Source: Roseateles_B sp041912595
GTDB lineage: Bacteria; Pseudomonadota; Gammaproteobacteria; Burkholderiales; Burkholderiaceae_C
Length of the DNA: 64,000 bases
Assembly (NCBI GenBank): GCA_041912595.1
Contig: JAYRMR010000023.1
Span: 1 to 64,000 of the forward strand
Reading direction: 5' to 3'
Under the pieces are notes generated by a model, which worked only from the letters and a program-made list of their open reading frames with translations, ran no database searches and was not told the DNA's origin. The translations under genes and the position numbers were made by a program. Positions 1 through 9,690 of this stretch are shown one piece after another. Position 1 is the first letter of the stretch; each line of letters starts with the position of its first letter.

Positions 1-2
1 GG

Positions 3-1412
<1,410 letters not shown>

Positions 1413-1451
1413 GCGGGCCCGGACGTCGCGCCACCGTCGCGCGACGTCGCC

Positions 1452-1856
1452 TCAAGGTTTGCCGGGCGACGCCTCGTTCGGCCCCGAGGCCGCGGGTGGC
1501 TCCGTCGATGATCCCGTGGAGGGTGTTGAGGCCGCTGCCGCCGCGCGCGGCCAGGCCTGCCACAGACCGTAGGCATTGCGGGCCAGCTTGAGCATCGGCA
1601 GCCAGCGGCGCCAACGGCGGCCGACCGACCGCCCCGCCAGCGCGGCCAGCACGCCGAGTCCCAGGGAGGACCATCGCCCTGCCGGCGCCTCGCGCCAGGC
1701 CCGCCAGCGTCGCCAGGCGCCGAGGCCGAGGTCACCGGCCGCCAGCACCGGCTGCAGTCGCGCGGCATCGGCGGCGAGCTCCGCCCGCAGCTCGGCCTGC
1801 CGCAGGCGCAGCTCGAGCTGGCGCTGCTTCAGGGCCAGCTGGCGCGACTCAAACAT
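1452..1856 (-). CDS. YqjK-like small envelope protein
   Basis: A 134-residue protein. The start at MFESRQLALKQRQ was chosen because it overlaps the end of the upstream yqjE-like gene by 8 bases, as expected for coupled genes; the longer frame upstream lies within yqjE. Residues 5-35 form a Gln/Leu/Arg-rich amphipathic helix, probably a coiled coil. A short hydrophobic Gly/Leu/Ala stretch lies around residues 65-80, followed by an Arg/Trp-rich segment. This fits YqjK, the usual partner of YqjE and YqjD in proteobacteria, which has no firmly assigned biochemical role. The C-terminal 30 residues are Ala/Ser/Pro-rich and likely disordered. Confidence 0.7.
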   Translation of the reverse strand: MFESRQLALKQRQLELRLRQAELRAELAADAARLQPVLAAGDLGLGAWRRWRAWREAPAGRWSSLGLGVLAALAGRSVGRRWRRWLPMLKLARNAYGLWQAWPRAAAAASTPSTGSSTEPPAASGPNEASPGKP

Positions 1857-2259
1857 CCGGCCCTCCGCGCAGCAGCGCGCGATCCCGCTGCAGCTCTGCC
1901 AGGCTCTGCTCGAAGAGCCCGCTCGGGGCGGCCAGCTTCGCCAGGGCCCAGCGCCACGCCAGAAAGGCGCCGGCTCCATAGGCCAGCGCCAGACCCAGCG
2001 CCACCAGCCACTGCCAGGGCGCGGGCATCAGCCAGACCAGGGCCAGGCTCAGCAGACCGAGGCCGACGGCCCCGAGCACGAGACACAGCAGCAGGCCGGC
2101 CAGGCCGGAGAACAGGCGCAGCTTCTCGGCCTCCCACTCGGTGCCCAGCAGCGCGAGGCGCAGCTGCAGGCTCTCCAGGACGCGGTCGAGGCTGCGGCGC
2201 AGCTGCGCCTCCAGGCCCGGCTGCGGGGGTGAGGTCGAGGGATCAGCGTCCACGGTCAT
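1849..2259 (-). CDS. YqjE-like membrane protein (phage holin family, holin-X type)
   Basis: A 136-residue inner-membrane protein. I place the start at MTVDADPSTSPPQPG; the open frame extends much further upstream but that part is compositionally unlike a protein. An amphipathic helix at about residues 15-45 (LEAQLRRSLDRVLESL) precedes two strong hydrophobic segments, about 50-75 and 82-105. This is the architecture of the YqjE/holin-X family (PF07332), stress-related membrane proteins of unknown mechanism. Despite the family name there is no phage context. It is translationally coupled to the yqjK-like gene (8-base overlap). Its usual third partner, the DUF883 gene yqjD, lies 2.7 kb away beyond a cyclic-di-GMP gene. 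Confidence 0.75.
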   Translation of the reverse strand: MTVDADPSTSPPQPGLEAQLRRSLDRVLESLQLRLALLGTEWEAEKLRLFSGLAGLLLCLVLGAVGLGLLSLALVWLMPAPWQWLVALGLALAYGAGAFLAWRWALAKLAAPSGLFEQSLAELQRDRALLRGGPDV

Positions 2260-2651
2260 GGTCGATTCGGGCCGGCGACGGCCACGGGGTGGGCAGGCCC
2301 TGCATTGTGCGCCGCACACCGGAGGCCTCGGCGAGGCTGTGGCGTGCAGGACGCAGCCCGGCGCCGCAGCGGCCCGGACAAACCCTGAAGCACCCCTGTC
2401 CCTGGGACGATCCCGGGGCCCATTCCGCTTTGCAGCCCCCGGGCTTTGCGACATAGTCCGGCCTATGCGGTCTGTCGACACCTTGCCGAATGCGGCACAA
2501 CTCCACGCGCCACGGGCGCCGGAAGCGGGGCCTTCGCGTGTAAGCTCAGGCCAGCCGTCGCTGCATGCTGCCCAACCAGGCTGCTCCGCCCTTGCCGGGA
2601 CTCGGGGCGGGCAGCTCAGCGACATCGTCTCCGTCGTACAGGATCCGCTTC
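2260..2651. other. Intergenic region between yqjE-like gene and GGDEF-EAL gene
   Basis: A 392-base divergent intergenic stretch that must hold promoters in both directions. I could not pick out a convincing sigma-70 -35/-10 pair, an operator or a terminator. Short open frames here look like composition-driven shadows. An AGGAT run at 2641-2645 gives a plausible ribosome binding site for the start at 2652. Confidence 0.5.
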
Positions 2652-4901
2652 ATGCCTGAGAACCACAGCCTGGCACCTGCATCCGGCGTCCCCGAGGACG
2701 ACGATGACCTGCTCGAGTTTCTGGACGGCCCCGAACACCACGACGAGCACGAGGGTGCTGGCGATCTGCCGCCCTGGCGCATCCTGATCGTCGACGACGA
2801 CGCCGACGTCCACAAGGCCACCGAGCTCGCCATGCAGGGCCTGCGCGTCGAGGGCGTGCCGCTGAGCTTCCTGCACGCCGACTCCGCCGCCGCCGCGCGC
2901 GACATGCTCTCCCGCGAGCCCGACCTCGCCGTCGTGCTGCTGGACGTGGTGATGGAATCCGAGGACGCCGGCCTGCAGCTGGTGCGATTCATCCGTGACG
3001 AGCTCAAGCTGCGCGCCGTGCGCATCGTGCTGCGCACCGGCCAGCCGGGCTACGCGCCCGAGATCGAGACCGTCCAGTCCTACGACATCAACGACTACAA
3101 GACCAAGTCGGAGCTGACCCGCACGCGGCTGTACACCGTGCTGACGGCCGCCATCCGCTCCTACCGCCAGATCCGCGCGCTCGAGTCCAACCGCAAGGGG
3201 CTCGAGCTGATCGTCGAGGCCAGCACCGAGCTGAGCCGCATGCACGGCATCAACCGCTTCGCCGAAGGCGTCGTCACGCAGCTGTGCGCCCTGCTGGGCA
3301 TCCTGCCCGAGGGCCTGGTCTGCGCCCACATGAGCGGCGACGAGCGCCAGCCGCCGCGCGTCATCGGGGCCGCCGGCCAGTACAGCAGCCTGATCAACTC
3401 GCCGCTGAGCGCCGTGAAGGTCACCCGCATCCGCGAGATGCTGGAACGCTGCCTGCAGGAGAAGCGCAGCCTCTACGAGGACGTCACCTGCCTCTACTTC
3501 GGCCTGAGCGACGGCCGGGCCATGGCGGCCATGGTCGATGTCGGCCGGCCGCTGGAGGAGCTGGACCAGCAGCTGCTGCGCGCCTTCTGCTCCAACATCG
3601 CCGTGGGCTTCGAGAACGTCGTGCTCTACGGCCAGCTGCTGGACCACGCCTACAACGACCAGCTCCTGCACCTGCCCAACCGCACGCGCTTCATCGAGGT
3701 GCTCGAGCAGAACCTCAAGGCGCCGGAAGGCGTGACGCTGGCGCTGATCGACCTCGACGACTTCGCCGAGATCAACGACGCCTTCGGCCACCGCTTCGGC
3801 GACCAGGTCCTGCAGGCCGTGGTGCAGCGCATGAGCGACCAGCTCGGCTTCAACACCTCCATGGCCCGCATCTCCTCCGATGCCTTCGGCCTGCTGGGCC
3901 CGGAGGCGCTGGTCAACGGCGACCGCATCCGCACGCTGTTCGTGGAGCCCTTCATGGTGGCGGGCGAGCGCCTGCAGCTCTCGGCCACGACGGGCCTCGT
4001 GCGGCTGACCGACTCCGAATCCATCGGCTCCGAGCTGCTGCTCGACGCCCAGATCGCGTTGAAGCGCGCGAAGGTCCAGCACCGCGGGTCCTCGCAGTAC
4101 TTCTCATCGGCCATGGGCGTCGATGCGCGCGAGCGCTTCAAGCTGCTCAAGGGTCTGCGTGCCAGCTTCGAGGAGCGGCGCCTGTTCGTCGTCTACCAGC
4201 CGCAGGTGGACCTGGCCACGGGCCGCCCCATCGCCGCCGAGGCGCTGCTGCGCTGGCGCACGGCGGAGGGTCAGTTCGTGCCCCCGGACCAGTTCATTCC
4301 GCTGGCCGAGCAGTCGGGGCTGATCATCAGCATCGGCGACTTCGTGCTGCGCACGTCCTGCCACCAGGTCCGGCGCCTGATCGATCAGGGGCACCAGGAC
4401 TTCCGCATCGCGGTGAACATCTCGCTGGCGCAGTTCCGCCACCCGAGCTTCATCGACACGCTGAAGGCCGCGCTGGCCGACGCCGGCATCAAGGGCAGCA
4501 GCCTGGAGCTGGAGATCACGGAATCGATGGCCATGGAGGACATCGCCACGGTACTGCGCGTGCTGGCGGACATCCGCGAGACGGGCGCCTCGGTGGCCAT
4601 CGACGACTTCGGCACCGGCTTCTCCTCGCTGAGCCAGCTGCGCCAGCTGCAGGTGGAGCGCCTCAAGATCGACCGCGCCTTCGTGCGCGAGGCCCAGCAT
4701 TCCAGCGCGGGCAGCACCATCGCGCAGATGGTGGTGAACCTGGGCTGCGGCCTCGGCATGCGCGTGATCGCCGAGGGCATCGAGACCGAGGAGCAGCGCC
4801 AGCAGCTGCTGGCCCTGGGCTGCCACGAGGGTCAGGGCTGGCTGTTCGCCAAGCCCATGCTTTCGGACGACCTCGAGCGCTGGCTGACTGAGCCTCGCTG
4901 A
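2652..4901 (+). CDS. Receiver-DUF3369-GGDEF-EAL protein, probable c-di-GMP phosphodiesterase
   Basis: A 749-residue cytoplasmic signalling protein. Residues 43-165 form a receiver-like domain (ILIVDDDADVH, phosphoacceptor Asp98 in LLDVVM). Next comes a DUF3369-type sensory region (about 190-340), then GGDEF (about 350-480) and EAL (about 500-740). The GGDEF signature is degenerate: residues 408-412 read SSDAF, so cyclase activity is unlikely. The EAL domain keeps EALLRWR (Glu530-Ala-Leu), EITES, DDFGTGFSS, KIDRAFV and AEGIET, so it should hydrolyse cyclic di-GMP. An in-frame ATG exists at 2565; I prefer 2652 because of the AGGAT site upstream and the acidic linker that usually precedes the receiver. 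Confidence 0.85.
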   Translation: MPENHSLAPASGVPEDDDDLLEFLDGPEHHDEHEGAGDLPPWRILIVDDDADVHKATELAMQGLRVEGVPLSFLHADSAAAARDMLSREPDLAVVLLDVVMESEDAGLQLVRFIRDELKLRAVRIVLRTGQPGYAPEIETVQSYDINDYKTKSELTRTRLYTVLTAAIRSYRQIRALESNRKGLELIVEASTELSRMHGINRFAEGVVTQLCALLGILPEGLVCAHMSGDERQPPRVIGAAGQYSSLINSPLSAVKVTRIREMLERCLQEKRSLYEDVTCLYFGLSDGRAMAAMVDVGRPLEELDQQLLRAFCSNIAVGFENVVLYGQLLDHAYNDQLLHLPNRTRFIEVLEQNLKAPEGVTLALIDLDDFAEINDAFGHRFGDQVLQAVVQRMSDQLGFNTSMARISSDAFGLLGPEALVNGDRIRTLFVEPFMVAGERLQLSATTGLVRLTDSESIGSELLLDAQIALKRAKVQHRGSSQYFSSAMGVDARERFKLLKGLRASFEERRLFVVYQPQVDLATGRPIAAEALLRWRTAEGQFVPPDQFIPLAEQSGLIISIGDFVLRTSCHQVRRLIDQGHQDFRIAVNISLAQFRHPSFIDTLKAALADAGIKGSSLELEITESMAMEDIATVLRVLADIRETGASVAIDDFGTGFSSLSQLRQLQVERLKIDRAFVREAQHSSAGSTIAQMVVNLGCGLGMRVIAEGIETEEQRQQLLALGCHEGQGWLFAKPMLSDDLERWLTEPR

Positions 4902-4980
4902 GCCCGCATCGGGCCTCGGGCACCGGACCTCGGGAGTGCCCCCGGCCTGCACCGGGGGCCGACGGGCCTGACGGCCCGGC

Positions 4981-5280
4981 TCAGCGTCTTGCGATCAGCA
5001 GGCCCAGCAGCAGGCCGATACCCGCCGCCACGCCGATCGCCTGCCAGGGCTTCTCGTGCACATAGGCATCGGCCGCCTTGGCCTTTTCAACGGCGCTCGC
5101 CTGCAGCTCCTGCAGACCGCGCCGGGCGCGCTCCAGCGTCGCCTGGGCCTTCGCCCGCAGCTCCGCCGAGCCCGCGCCGCCCTGCTCCGCCGTGGCCCGC
5201 AGCAGGGACTCGGCCTCCGCCACGACCGCATGCAGATCCGCCATCAGACGGTCCTTCTGGCCTTGACTCATGTCGCTCAT
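4981..5280 (-). CDS. DUF883 (YqjD/ElaB-like) membrane-anchored protein
   Basis: A 99-residue protein starting MSDMSQGQKDRLMADL. The first 70 residues are a charged, Ala/Glu/Arg-rich helix. The end (AIGVAAGIGLLLGLLIARR) is a single hydrophobic C-terminal anchor. This is the layout of the ElaB/YqjD/YgaM family, C-tail-anchored inner-membrane proteins, some of which associate with ribosomes in stationary phase. The frame continues far upstream but has shadow composition; GAGGAGCTGACG just before the ATG provides the ribosome site. It is probably the missing yqjD partner of the yqjE/yqjK pair at 1.45-2.26 kb. Confidence 0.8.
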   Translation of the reverse strand: MSDMSQGQKDRLMADLHAVVAEAESLLRATAEQGGAGSAELRAKAQATLERARRGLQELQASAVEKAKAADAYVHEKPWQAIGVAAGIGLLLGLLIARR

Positions 5281-5399
5281 CGTCAGCTCCTCGTGAATCC
5301 CGTGGGACCGTGTTTTTACACCCGCCGACCGCCGGGCGTCAGCCCCCTGCCGCTGCGCCGTCAGGGCTTCTTGTCCTGACGCAAGGCCGGGGCCGGCCC

Positions 5400-6122
5400 T
5401 CAAAGGTCCAGGCGGTAGCCGACGCCATAGACCGCGCTCAGCGGCTCCTGCGGCGGCGTGAGCTGGGCGAGCTTGCGGCGGACGTTCTTGATGTGGCTGT
5501 CGACGACGCGATCGCTGACGTCGCGGAAGTCCTTGTGGAGCTGCTCGAGCAGCTGCGCCCGGCTGAAGACGCGCCCGGGCTGGCGCAGCAGCAGGCGCAG
5601 CAGGCGGAACTCCAGCGGCGTCAGCGGCAGCTGCTGCCCCTGCCAGTAGAGGCGCTGACCGGCCTCGTCCACCGCGTAGCCGCCCTCCAGCGCCTGCGGC
5701 CCGCTGGCAGCCAGGCCCGGCAGGCGGCCCTGCGCGCGGCGCAGCAGCGCCTTCACGCGGGCCACGGCCTCGCGCGGGCTGAAGGGCTTGCACAGGTAGT
5801 CGTCCGCCCCGAGCTCCAGGCCGAGCAGGCGATCGAGCTCGTCCACCCGCGCGCTGATCATCAGCACCGGCAGGGCCGAGAACTGCCGCAGCTCGCGGCA
5901 CAGGCTGAGCCCGTCCAGGCCCGGCAGCATGAGGTCCAGCACCAGCAGGTCGGGCGGCGACTGCCGCAGCCGTTCGAGGGCCTGCGCGCCATCGCCGAGG
6001 ATCTCGGTGACGTGGCCGGCAGCCTGCAGGTAGTCGGCCAGGAGCGCGGCAATCTTGGCCTCGTCCTCGACGATGAGAATACGGGCGGCACCGAGGCTCG
6101 GGCTCGGGATCGGAGCGCTCAT
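5400..6122 (-). CDS. baeR: BaeR-like response regulator (OmpR family)
   Basis: A 240-residue response regulator with an N-terminal receiver (acidic VEDE at 18-21, phosphoacceptor Asp63 in VLDLMLPG, conserved Lys in CKPFSP) and a C-terminal winged-helix DNA-binding domain ending YGVGYRLDL. The stretch LGLELGADDYLCKPFSPREA closely resembles E. coli BaeR, which controls envelope-stress and efflux genes including spy. The start is set at the ATG that overlaps the kinase stop codon (ATGA), so the kinase and regulator are translationally coupled. The divergent gene at 7769 looks like a Spy-type target, which supports the assignment by context. A CreB-like regulator is the main alternative. Confidence 0.85.
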   Translation of the reverse strand: MSAPIPSPSLGAARILIVEDEAKIAALLADYLQAAGHVTEILGDGAQALERLRQSPPDLLVLDLMLPGLDGLSLCRELRQFSALPVLMISARVDELDRLLGLELGADDYLCKPFSPREAVARVKALLRRAQGRLPGLAASGPQALEGGYAVDEAGQRLYWQGQQLPLTPLEFRLLRLLLRQPGRVFSRAQLLEQLHKDFRDVSDRVVDSHIKNVRRKLAQLTPPQEPLSAVYGVGYRLDL

Positions 6123-7651
6123 GCGGGGTCCTTCAGCTGGGGGCTCGCGGGCAGGCTCAGGCACTGCGCCAGCCCGCCCAGCGGCGAGGCCTCGGCCCGC
6201 AGGCTGCCGCCATGGCTCAGCGCCAGCGCGCGGGCGATGCTCAGGCCCAGGCCGCTGCCCCCGCTGGCCCGGCTGCGCGAGGCCTCGGCGCGAAAGAGCG
6301 GATCGAAGAGCTGGCGCCGCTGCTCGGGCGGCAGGCCCGGCGCGCTGTCCTCGACGACGATCTGGACCGCGTCACCGCGGCGGCGCGCGCGCAGCAGCAC
6401 ACGCCCCGGCGCGTCGGTGTAGCGCAGGCTGTTCTCCAGGAGATTGCCCAGCAGCTGGGCGATCCGGTCGCCGTCCCAGTGCGCCGTGCCCAGCGCATCG
6501 TCCAGGTCCAGCAGCAGCTGCAGGCCCTTGGCGCGCAGGCGCTCGTCCACGCGCTGGGCGGCCTGGCGCAGGAGCGCGGCCACGTCCACCGGCTGGAACT
6601 GGCAGGGCAGGCGCCGCATGTCCGAGACCGCGAGCAGATGGAAGTCCTCGATGAGGCGGTGCAGGCGCTGCACCTCGTCCTGCAGCGAGGCCAGCGCGCC
6701 GGGGCTCCAGGGGCGCACGCCGTCGGCCAGCGCCTCCAGCTCGCCACGCAGGATGGCCAGCGGCGTGCGCAGCTCGTGCGAGAGCTGGGCGATCCAGCGG
6801 CGGCGCTCGGTGTCGGTCTGCTGCAGGGAGGCGGCCATCGCGTTGAGGTCGCGCATGAGGGCGCCGATCTCGTCCTCGCGGTCCTGCGGCACGCGCACGG
6901 CCAGCTCGCCCTGGGCCATGCGCCGCGCCGCGCGCTGGGCCTGCTGCAGCGGGCGCAACCAACGCTGCGCCACCCCGTAGGCCAGGGCCAGGGCGACCAG
7001 CAGGCTCAGCCCCGCCACGGCCGCGATGCCCAGGGTCTGGCGTCGCAGGAACTGCACGTCGAGCGCGTCGTTGACCTCGCTGCGGTCGGCCAGGAAGAGG
7101 TAGGCCTGCGTCTCACCGTCGCGTTTGAGGGCCCGGCGCTGCCCCGGCTGCTGCAGGGCCTCCGGCCGGCCCGCCAGCCAGGCGCCCTGGGCATCGAGCA
7201 GCACCAGCCGCTGCCCCAGCCGCGCCGGATCCCGGGGCGGCCGCGGCGGGCGAGGCGGCGCCGGCAGGGCCTGCGGCGGGCGGGGGCGCATCAGCTGCCG
7301 GTCCGCGCCCGGCGGCTCGGCGGGCTGTGGCACCGGGGCCTCGGGATCGCGCCGGGGCGGCTCGTCGGCTGGCGGCTCGACGTCGAGCTGCGGATTCGTG
7401 CTCTCCAGCCACTGGTGCAGATACAGACGCAGCTCGCGGTGCGATCGGCCCGGCAGGCGGTGCAGATCCGCCTCGGCCACGTGCATCAGCCGGTCCAGCA
7501 CCAGGCTGTCCTGGACGCGCAGGTAGTCGCTGAAACCGCGGCGCAGGTTCCAGACCTGCAGGCTCGCCATGGCGCCCACGGCCAGCAGCACCGTCAGCGC
7601 CATCAGCAGGGCCAGCTGGTGCACGAGTCGCAGTCGCAGGGGCGGAAGCAT
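6119..7651 (-). CDS. baeS: BaeS-like sensor histidine kinase
   Basis: A 510-residue inner-membrane kinase. Transmembrane segments lie at about 12-33 and 206-226 and enclose a periplasmic sensor region with an unusual Pro/Arg-rich stretch at about 92-142. Then come HAMP (about 230-285), dimerisation domain with phospho-His292 (LSHELRTPLAI), N-box NLLENSLRY, and a catalytic domain with SGGSGLGLSIARALA. It should phosphorylate the BaeR-like regulator encoded immediately downstream with a 4-base overlap. The proline-rich insert is longer than I expect for BaeS and could alter ligand sensing. It is transcribed away from the Spy-like gene across a 117-base promoter region. Confidence 0.85.
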   Translation of the reverse strand: MLPPLRLRLVHQLALLMALTVLLAVGAMASLQVWNLRRGFSDYLRVQDSLVLDRLMHVAEADLHRLPGRSHRELRLYLHQWLESTNPQLDVEPPADEPPRRDPEAPVPQPAEPPGADRQLMRPRPPQALPAPPRPPRPPRDPARLGQRLVLLDAQGAWLAGRPEALQQPGQRRALKRDGETQAYLFLADRSEVNDALDVQFLRRQTLGIAAVAGLSLLVALALAYGVAQRWLRPLQQAQRAARRMAQGELAVRVPQDREDEIGALMRDLNAMAASLQQTDTERRRWIAQLSHELRTPLAILRGELEALADGVRPWSPGALASLQDEVQRLHRLIEDFHLLAVSDMRRLPCQFQPVDVAALLRQAAQRVDERLRAKGLQLLLDLDDALGTAHWDGDRIAQLLGNLLENSLRYTDAPGRVLLRARRRGDAVQIVVEDSAPGLPPEQRRQLFDPLFRAEASRSRASGGSGLGLSIARALALSHGGSLRAEASPLGGLAQCLSLPASPQLKDPA

Positions 7652-7683
7652 GGCGCGATCTTAGGCGCGCCACCGCGCCGAAA

Positions 7684-7718
7684 TGTGGAGGTGCTCTCCA
7701 CAGTTTCTCCATGCTCGC
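7684..7718 (+). promoter_or_regulatory. Candidate BaeR box between baeS and the Spy-like gene
   Basis: The segment 7704-7718 reads TTTCTCCATGCTCGC and closely matches the BaeR box described for E. coli (TTTTTCTCCATDATTGGC, from memory). TCTCCA occurs twice, at 7695-7700 and 7706-7711, 11 bases apart, the direct-repeat spacing typical of OmpR-family dimers. A separate inverted repeat (TGTGGAG, 5 bases, CTCCACA) spans 7684-7702. The position between the two divergent genes suits activation of the plus-strand gene and autoregulation of baeSR. Function is inferred. Confidence 0.55.
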
Positions 7719-7768
7719 TGCCCAATCGGCGCGCAGGCTGGAGGCCTTGCACCACTCCAGGAGCGCTC

Positions 7769-8272
7769 ATGTCCCCCCTCGCCGCCCGGTCCTCACGCCG
7801 CCTCGCCTCGCTGGCCCTGCCCCTGCTGCTCGCCCTGTCGCCCTCGCTGCCGGTGCGGGCCCAGCCGGCCGCCCAGCCTCCGCAGCTGAATCCGCAAGGC
7901 TCGCTGCCTCAGCCACCCGCCCGGCGCTGCGGCCCGCCCCCCGAAGCCCCGCAAGCTCCGCAGCCGCCCCAGCTGTCGCCAGCCCAGCACCAGCAGCATC
8001 TGCAGAACGCGCTGTCCCTGAACGCGGAACAGGCTCGTCAGCTCGGGGCGCTGCTGCACCAGGCCCATGAGCAGCATCAGCCACCGGATGAGGCCGCGCT
8101 GGCCAAGCTCCTGACACCCGAGCAGCGCCAGCGCCTGCGCGCGATGCGCCCGCCGCGTCCGGAGCGTCCGCCCCAGCCGCCGGGCCACGAGTCACAAAGC
8201 GGCCCTGACTGCGTGCGTCCCGGCGCCACCTCACACGCCGCCCCGTCCGCCGCCTCGCGCCCCGCCCGCTGA
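7769..8272 (+). CDS. Spy/CpxP-like periplasmic protein with LTPEQ motif
   Basis: A 167-residue secreted protein. The N-terminus has a basic region and a hydrophobic core (LALPLLLALSPSLPVRAQP), so signal peptidase cleavage near residue 30 is likely. A Pro/Gln-rich mature part follows, and LTPEQRQRLRAM at about residue 110 matches the LTXXQ motif of the Spy/CpxP/CnrX superfamily, periplasmic chaperones or sensor modulators. AGGAG lies 6-10 bases before the ATG at 7769. It is divergent from baeSR; in E. coli BaeR activates spy, so the context agrees. It is more proline-rich than Spy, and the assignment rests on one motif plus context. Confidence 0.6.
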   Translation: MSPLAARSSRRLASLALPLLLALSPSLPVRAQPAAQPPQLNPQGSLPQPPARRCGPPPEAPQAPQPPQLSPAQHQQHLQNALSLNAEQARQLGALLHQAHEQHQPPDEAALAKLLTPEQRQRLRAMRPPRPERPPQPPGHESQSGPDCVRPGATSHAAPSAASRPAR

Positions 8273-8302
8273 ATCCCAGCGCCGCCCCGACAGGAGACCA
8301 CC

Positions 8303-9610
8303 ATGCGTCCGTTCCCTATTCCCTTCGCCATCCCCCGCCGCCATCCCGCCCTGCTGACCTGGCTGACGCTGAGCACCGCCCTGCTGACCGCCTGCGGGGG
8401 CGGCTCGGGCAGCGTCGGCGCCTCGCCGGACGTGAGCGCCACCGCGGTCACCGACAGCGTCGCCAGCACCCCCGCGCTGACGCAGGCCACCGCGGTGCGC
8501 CCGCCACCGCCGACGCTTGCCAGCGTGGGCCAGCAGCTCTTCAACGAGCCCCGTCTCTCGGCCAGCGGCCAGCTCGCCTGCGCCGGCTGCCATGCGGCGG
8601 CCCAGGCCCATGCCGACAAGGCCGGCACCTTCCTGCCCGTCGGCGGCGTCCTCATGAACCAGCAGGGGCTGCGCAGCAGTCCGAGCCTGCGCTACCTCAA
8701 CGGCACGCCGGCCTTCAGCATCGACACGCAGGGGCGGGCGCACGGCGGCCTGTTCTGGGACGGGCGCGCCAATGACCGCGTCGCGCAGGCCCGCGGCCCG
8801 CTCTTTGCCGCGAACGAGATGGCCAATGCCGACGTGCCGAGCTATGTGCGGCGCCTGCGCACGGTGAGCGCCTTCCCCGCGCTGCTGCAGGCCAGCGGCC
8901 TCACCGCCGCCGCGACCGATGCCCAGCTGCTGGACGCCAGCCTGCAGGCCCTCGCCCGCTATCAGCAGCAGGACCCGGACTTCGCGCCCTTCAGCAGCAA
9001 GTTCGACGCCGTGCAGGACGGCCGCGCCACGTTCACGGCCCAGGAGGCGCGCGGCTTCGCGGCCTTCACCGACCCGCGCCGGGGCAACTGCGCCGCCTGC
9101 CACAGCGCCACGCCGCCGGCCAATGCGCCGGCCGGCGCGCGGGCCCTCTTCACGAACCACGCCTACTTCGCGCTGGGCGTGCCGCGCAACCAGAGTGCGG
9201 CCACGCAGAACCCCGCCTTCTTCGACCTGGGGCTGTGCGGCCCGCAGCGCACGGACCTCGCCTCACAGGCGAGCCAGTGCGGCCGCTTCCGCGTGCCCAG
9301 CCTGCGCAATGTGGCCCTGAGCGCGCCCTACTTCCACAACGCCCGCTTCCAGACGCTGGAGGAGGTGGTGGGCTTCTACGCGACGCGCGACGTGGACCCG
9401 GCCCGCTGGTATCCCGTCATCAACGGCCAGGTGCAGCGCTACAACGACCTGCCGGCGGCGTACCAGGGCAATGTGCACCGCGGCGCCCCCTTCGATCGCC
9501 GGCCCGGTCAGCTGCCGGCGCTCAGCCCGCAGGACGTGAACGACATCGTCAGCTTCCTGAAGACGCTCAGCGACGGCTACACGCACGCCGCCCCCGCGGC
9601 CCAGCTCTGA
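8303..9610 (+). CDS. Dihaem cytochrome c peroxidase (CcpA/MauG family) lipoprotein
   Basis: A 435-residue exported protein. The signal sequence ends in a lipobox (LLTAC, Cys31), so the mature protein is probably a lipoprotein in the periplasm. Two haem c sites are visible: CAGCH at residues 93-97 and CAACH at 263-267. RGPLFAANEMAN and FRVPSLRNVALSAPYFHN are signatures of bacterial cytochrome c peroxidases and MauG-like proteins, which reduce hydrogen peroxide or oxidise protein substrates. A low-complexity Ser/Ala/Thr linker (about 35-70) separates the lipid anchor from the catalytic part. It lies 30 bases downstream of the Spy-like gene with a GGAGACC ribosome site at 8291-8297 and may be co-transcribed with it. 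Confidence 0.88.
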   Translation: MRPFPIPFAIPRRHPALLTWLTLSTALLTACGGGSGSVGASPDVSATAVTDSVASTPALTQATAVRPPPPTLASVGQQLFNEPRLSASGQLACAGCHAAAQAHADKAGTFLPVGGVLMNQQGLRSSPSLRYLNGTPAFSIDTQGRAHGGLFWDGRANDRVAQARGPLFAANEMANADVPSYVRRLRTVSAFPALLQASGLTAAATDAQLLDASLQALARYQQQDPDFAPFSSKFDAVQDGRATFTAQEARGFAAFTDPRRGNCAACHSATPPANAPAGARALFTNHAYFALGVPRNQSAATQNPAFFDLGLCGPQRTDLASQASQCGRFRVPSLRNVALSAPYFHNARFQTLEEVVGFYATRDVDPARWYPVINGQVQRYNDLPAAYQGNVHRGAPFDRRPGQLPALSPQDVNDIVSFLKTLSDGYTHAAPAAQL

Positions 9611-9612
9611 CA

Positions 9613-9630
9613 GCCGGACCGCTGTCCGGC
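9613..9630 (+). terminator. Strong hairpin after the peroxidase gene
   Basis: A perfect 7-bp stem, GCCGGAC / GTCCGGC with a CGCT loop, starts 2 bases after the stop codon. It lacks a U-run on either strand, so it may be a weak or Rho-assisted terminator or an RNA-stabilising hairpin. Confidence 0.4.
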
Positions 9631-9690
9631 AGGGGGGCATGGCGCCCCTCCGTCAGGATGAATGCGCCGGAGGCGCCGCTCAGGCGCCGC

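Noticed and set aside
1849..2259. Phage holin as sign of a prophage
   Set aside because: The protein fits the YqjE branch of the holin-named family and no other phage gene is nearby.
2616..4082. A long minus-strand open frame opposite the GGDEF-EAL gene
   Set aside because: Gln/His/Ala/Gly-rich shadow without recognisable motifs; the plus-strand gene explains the codon bias.
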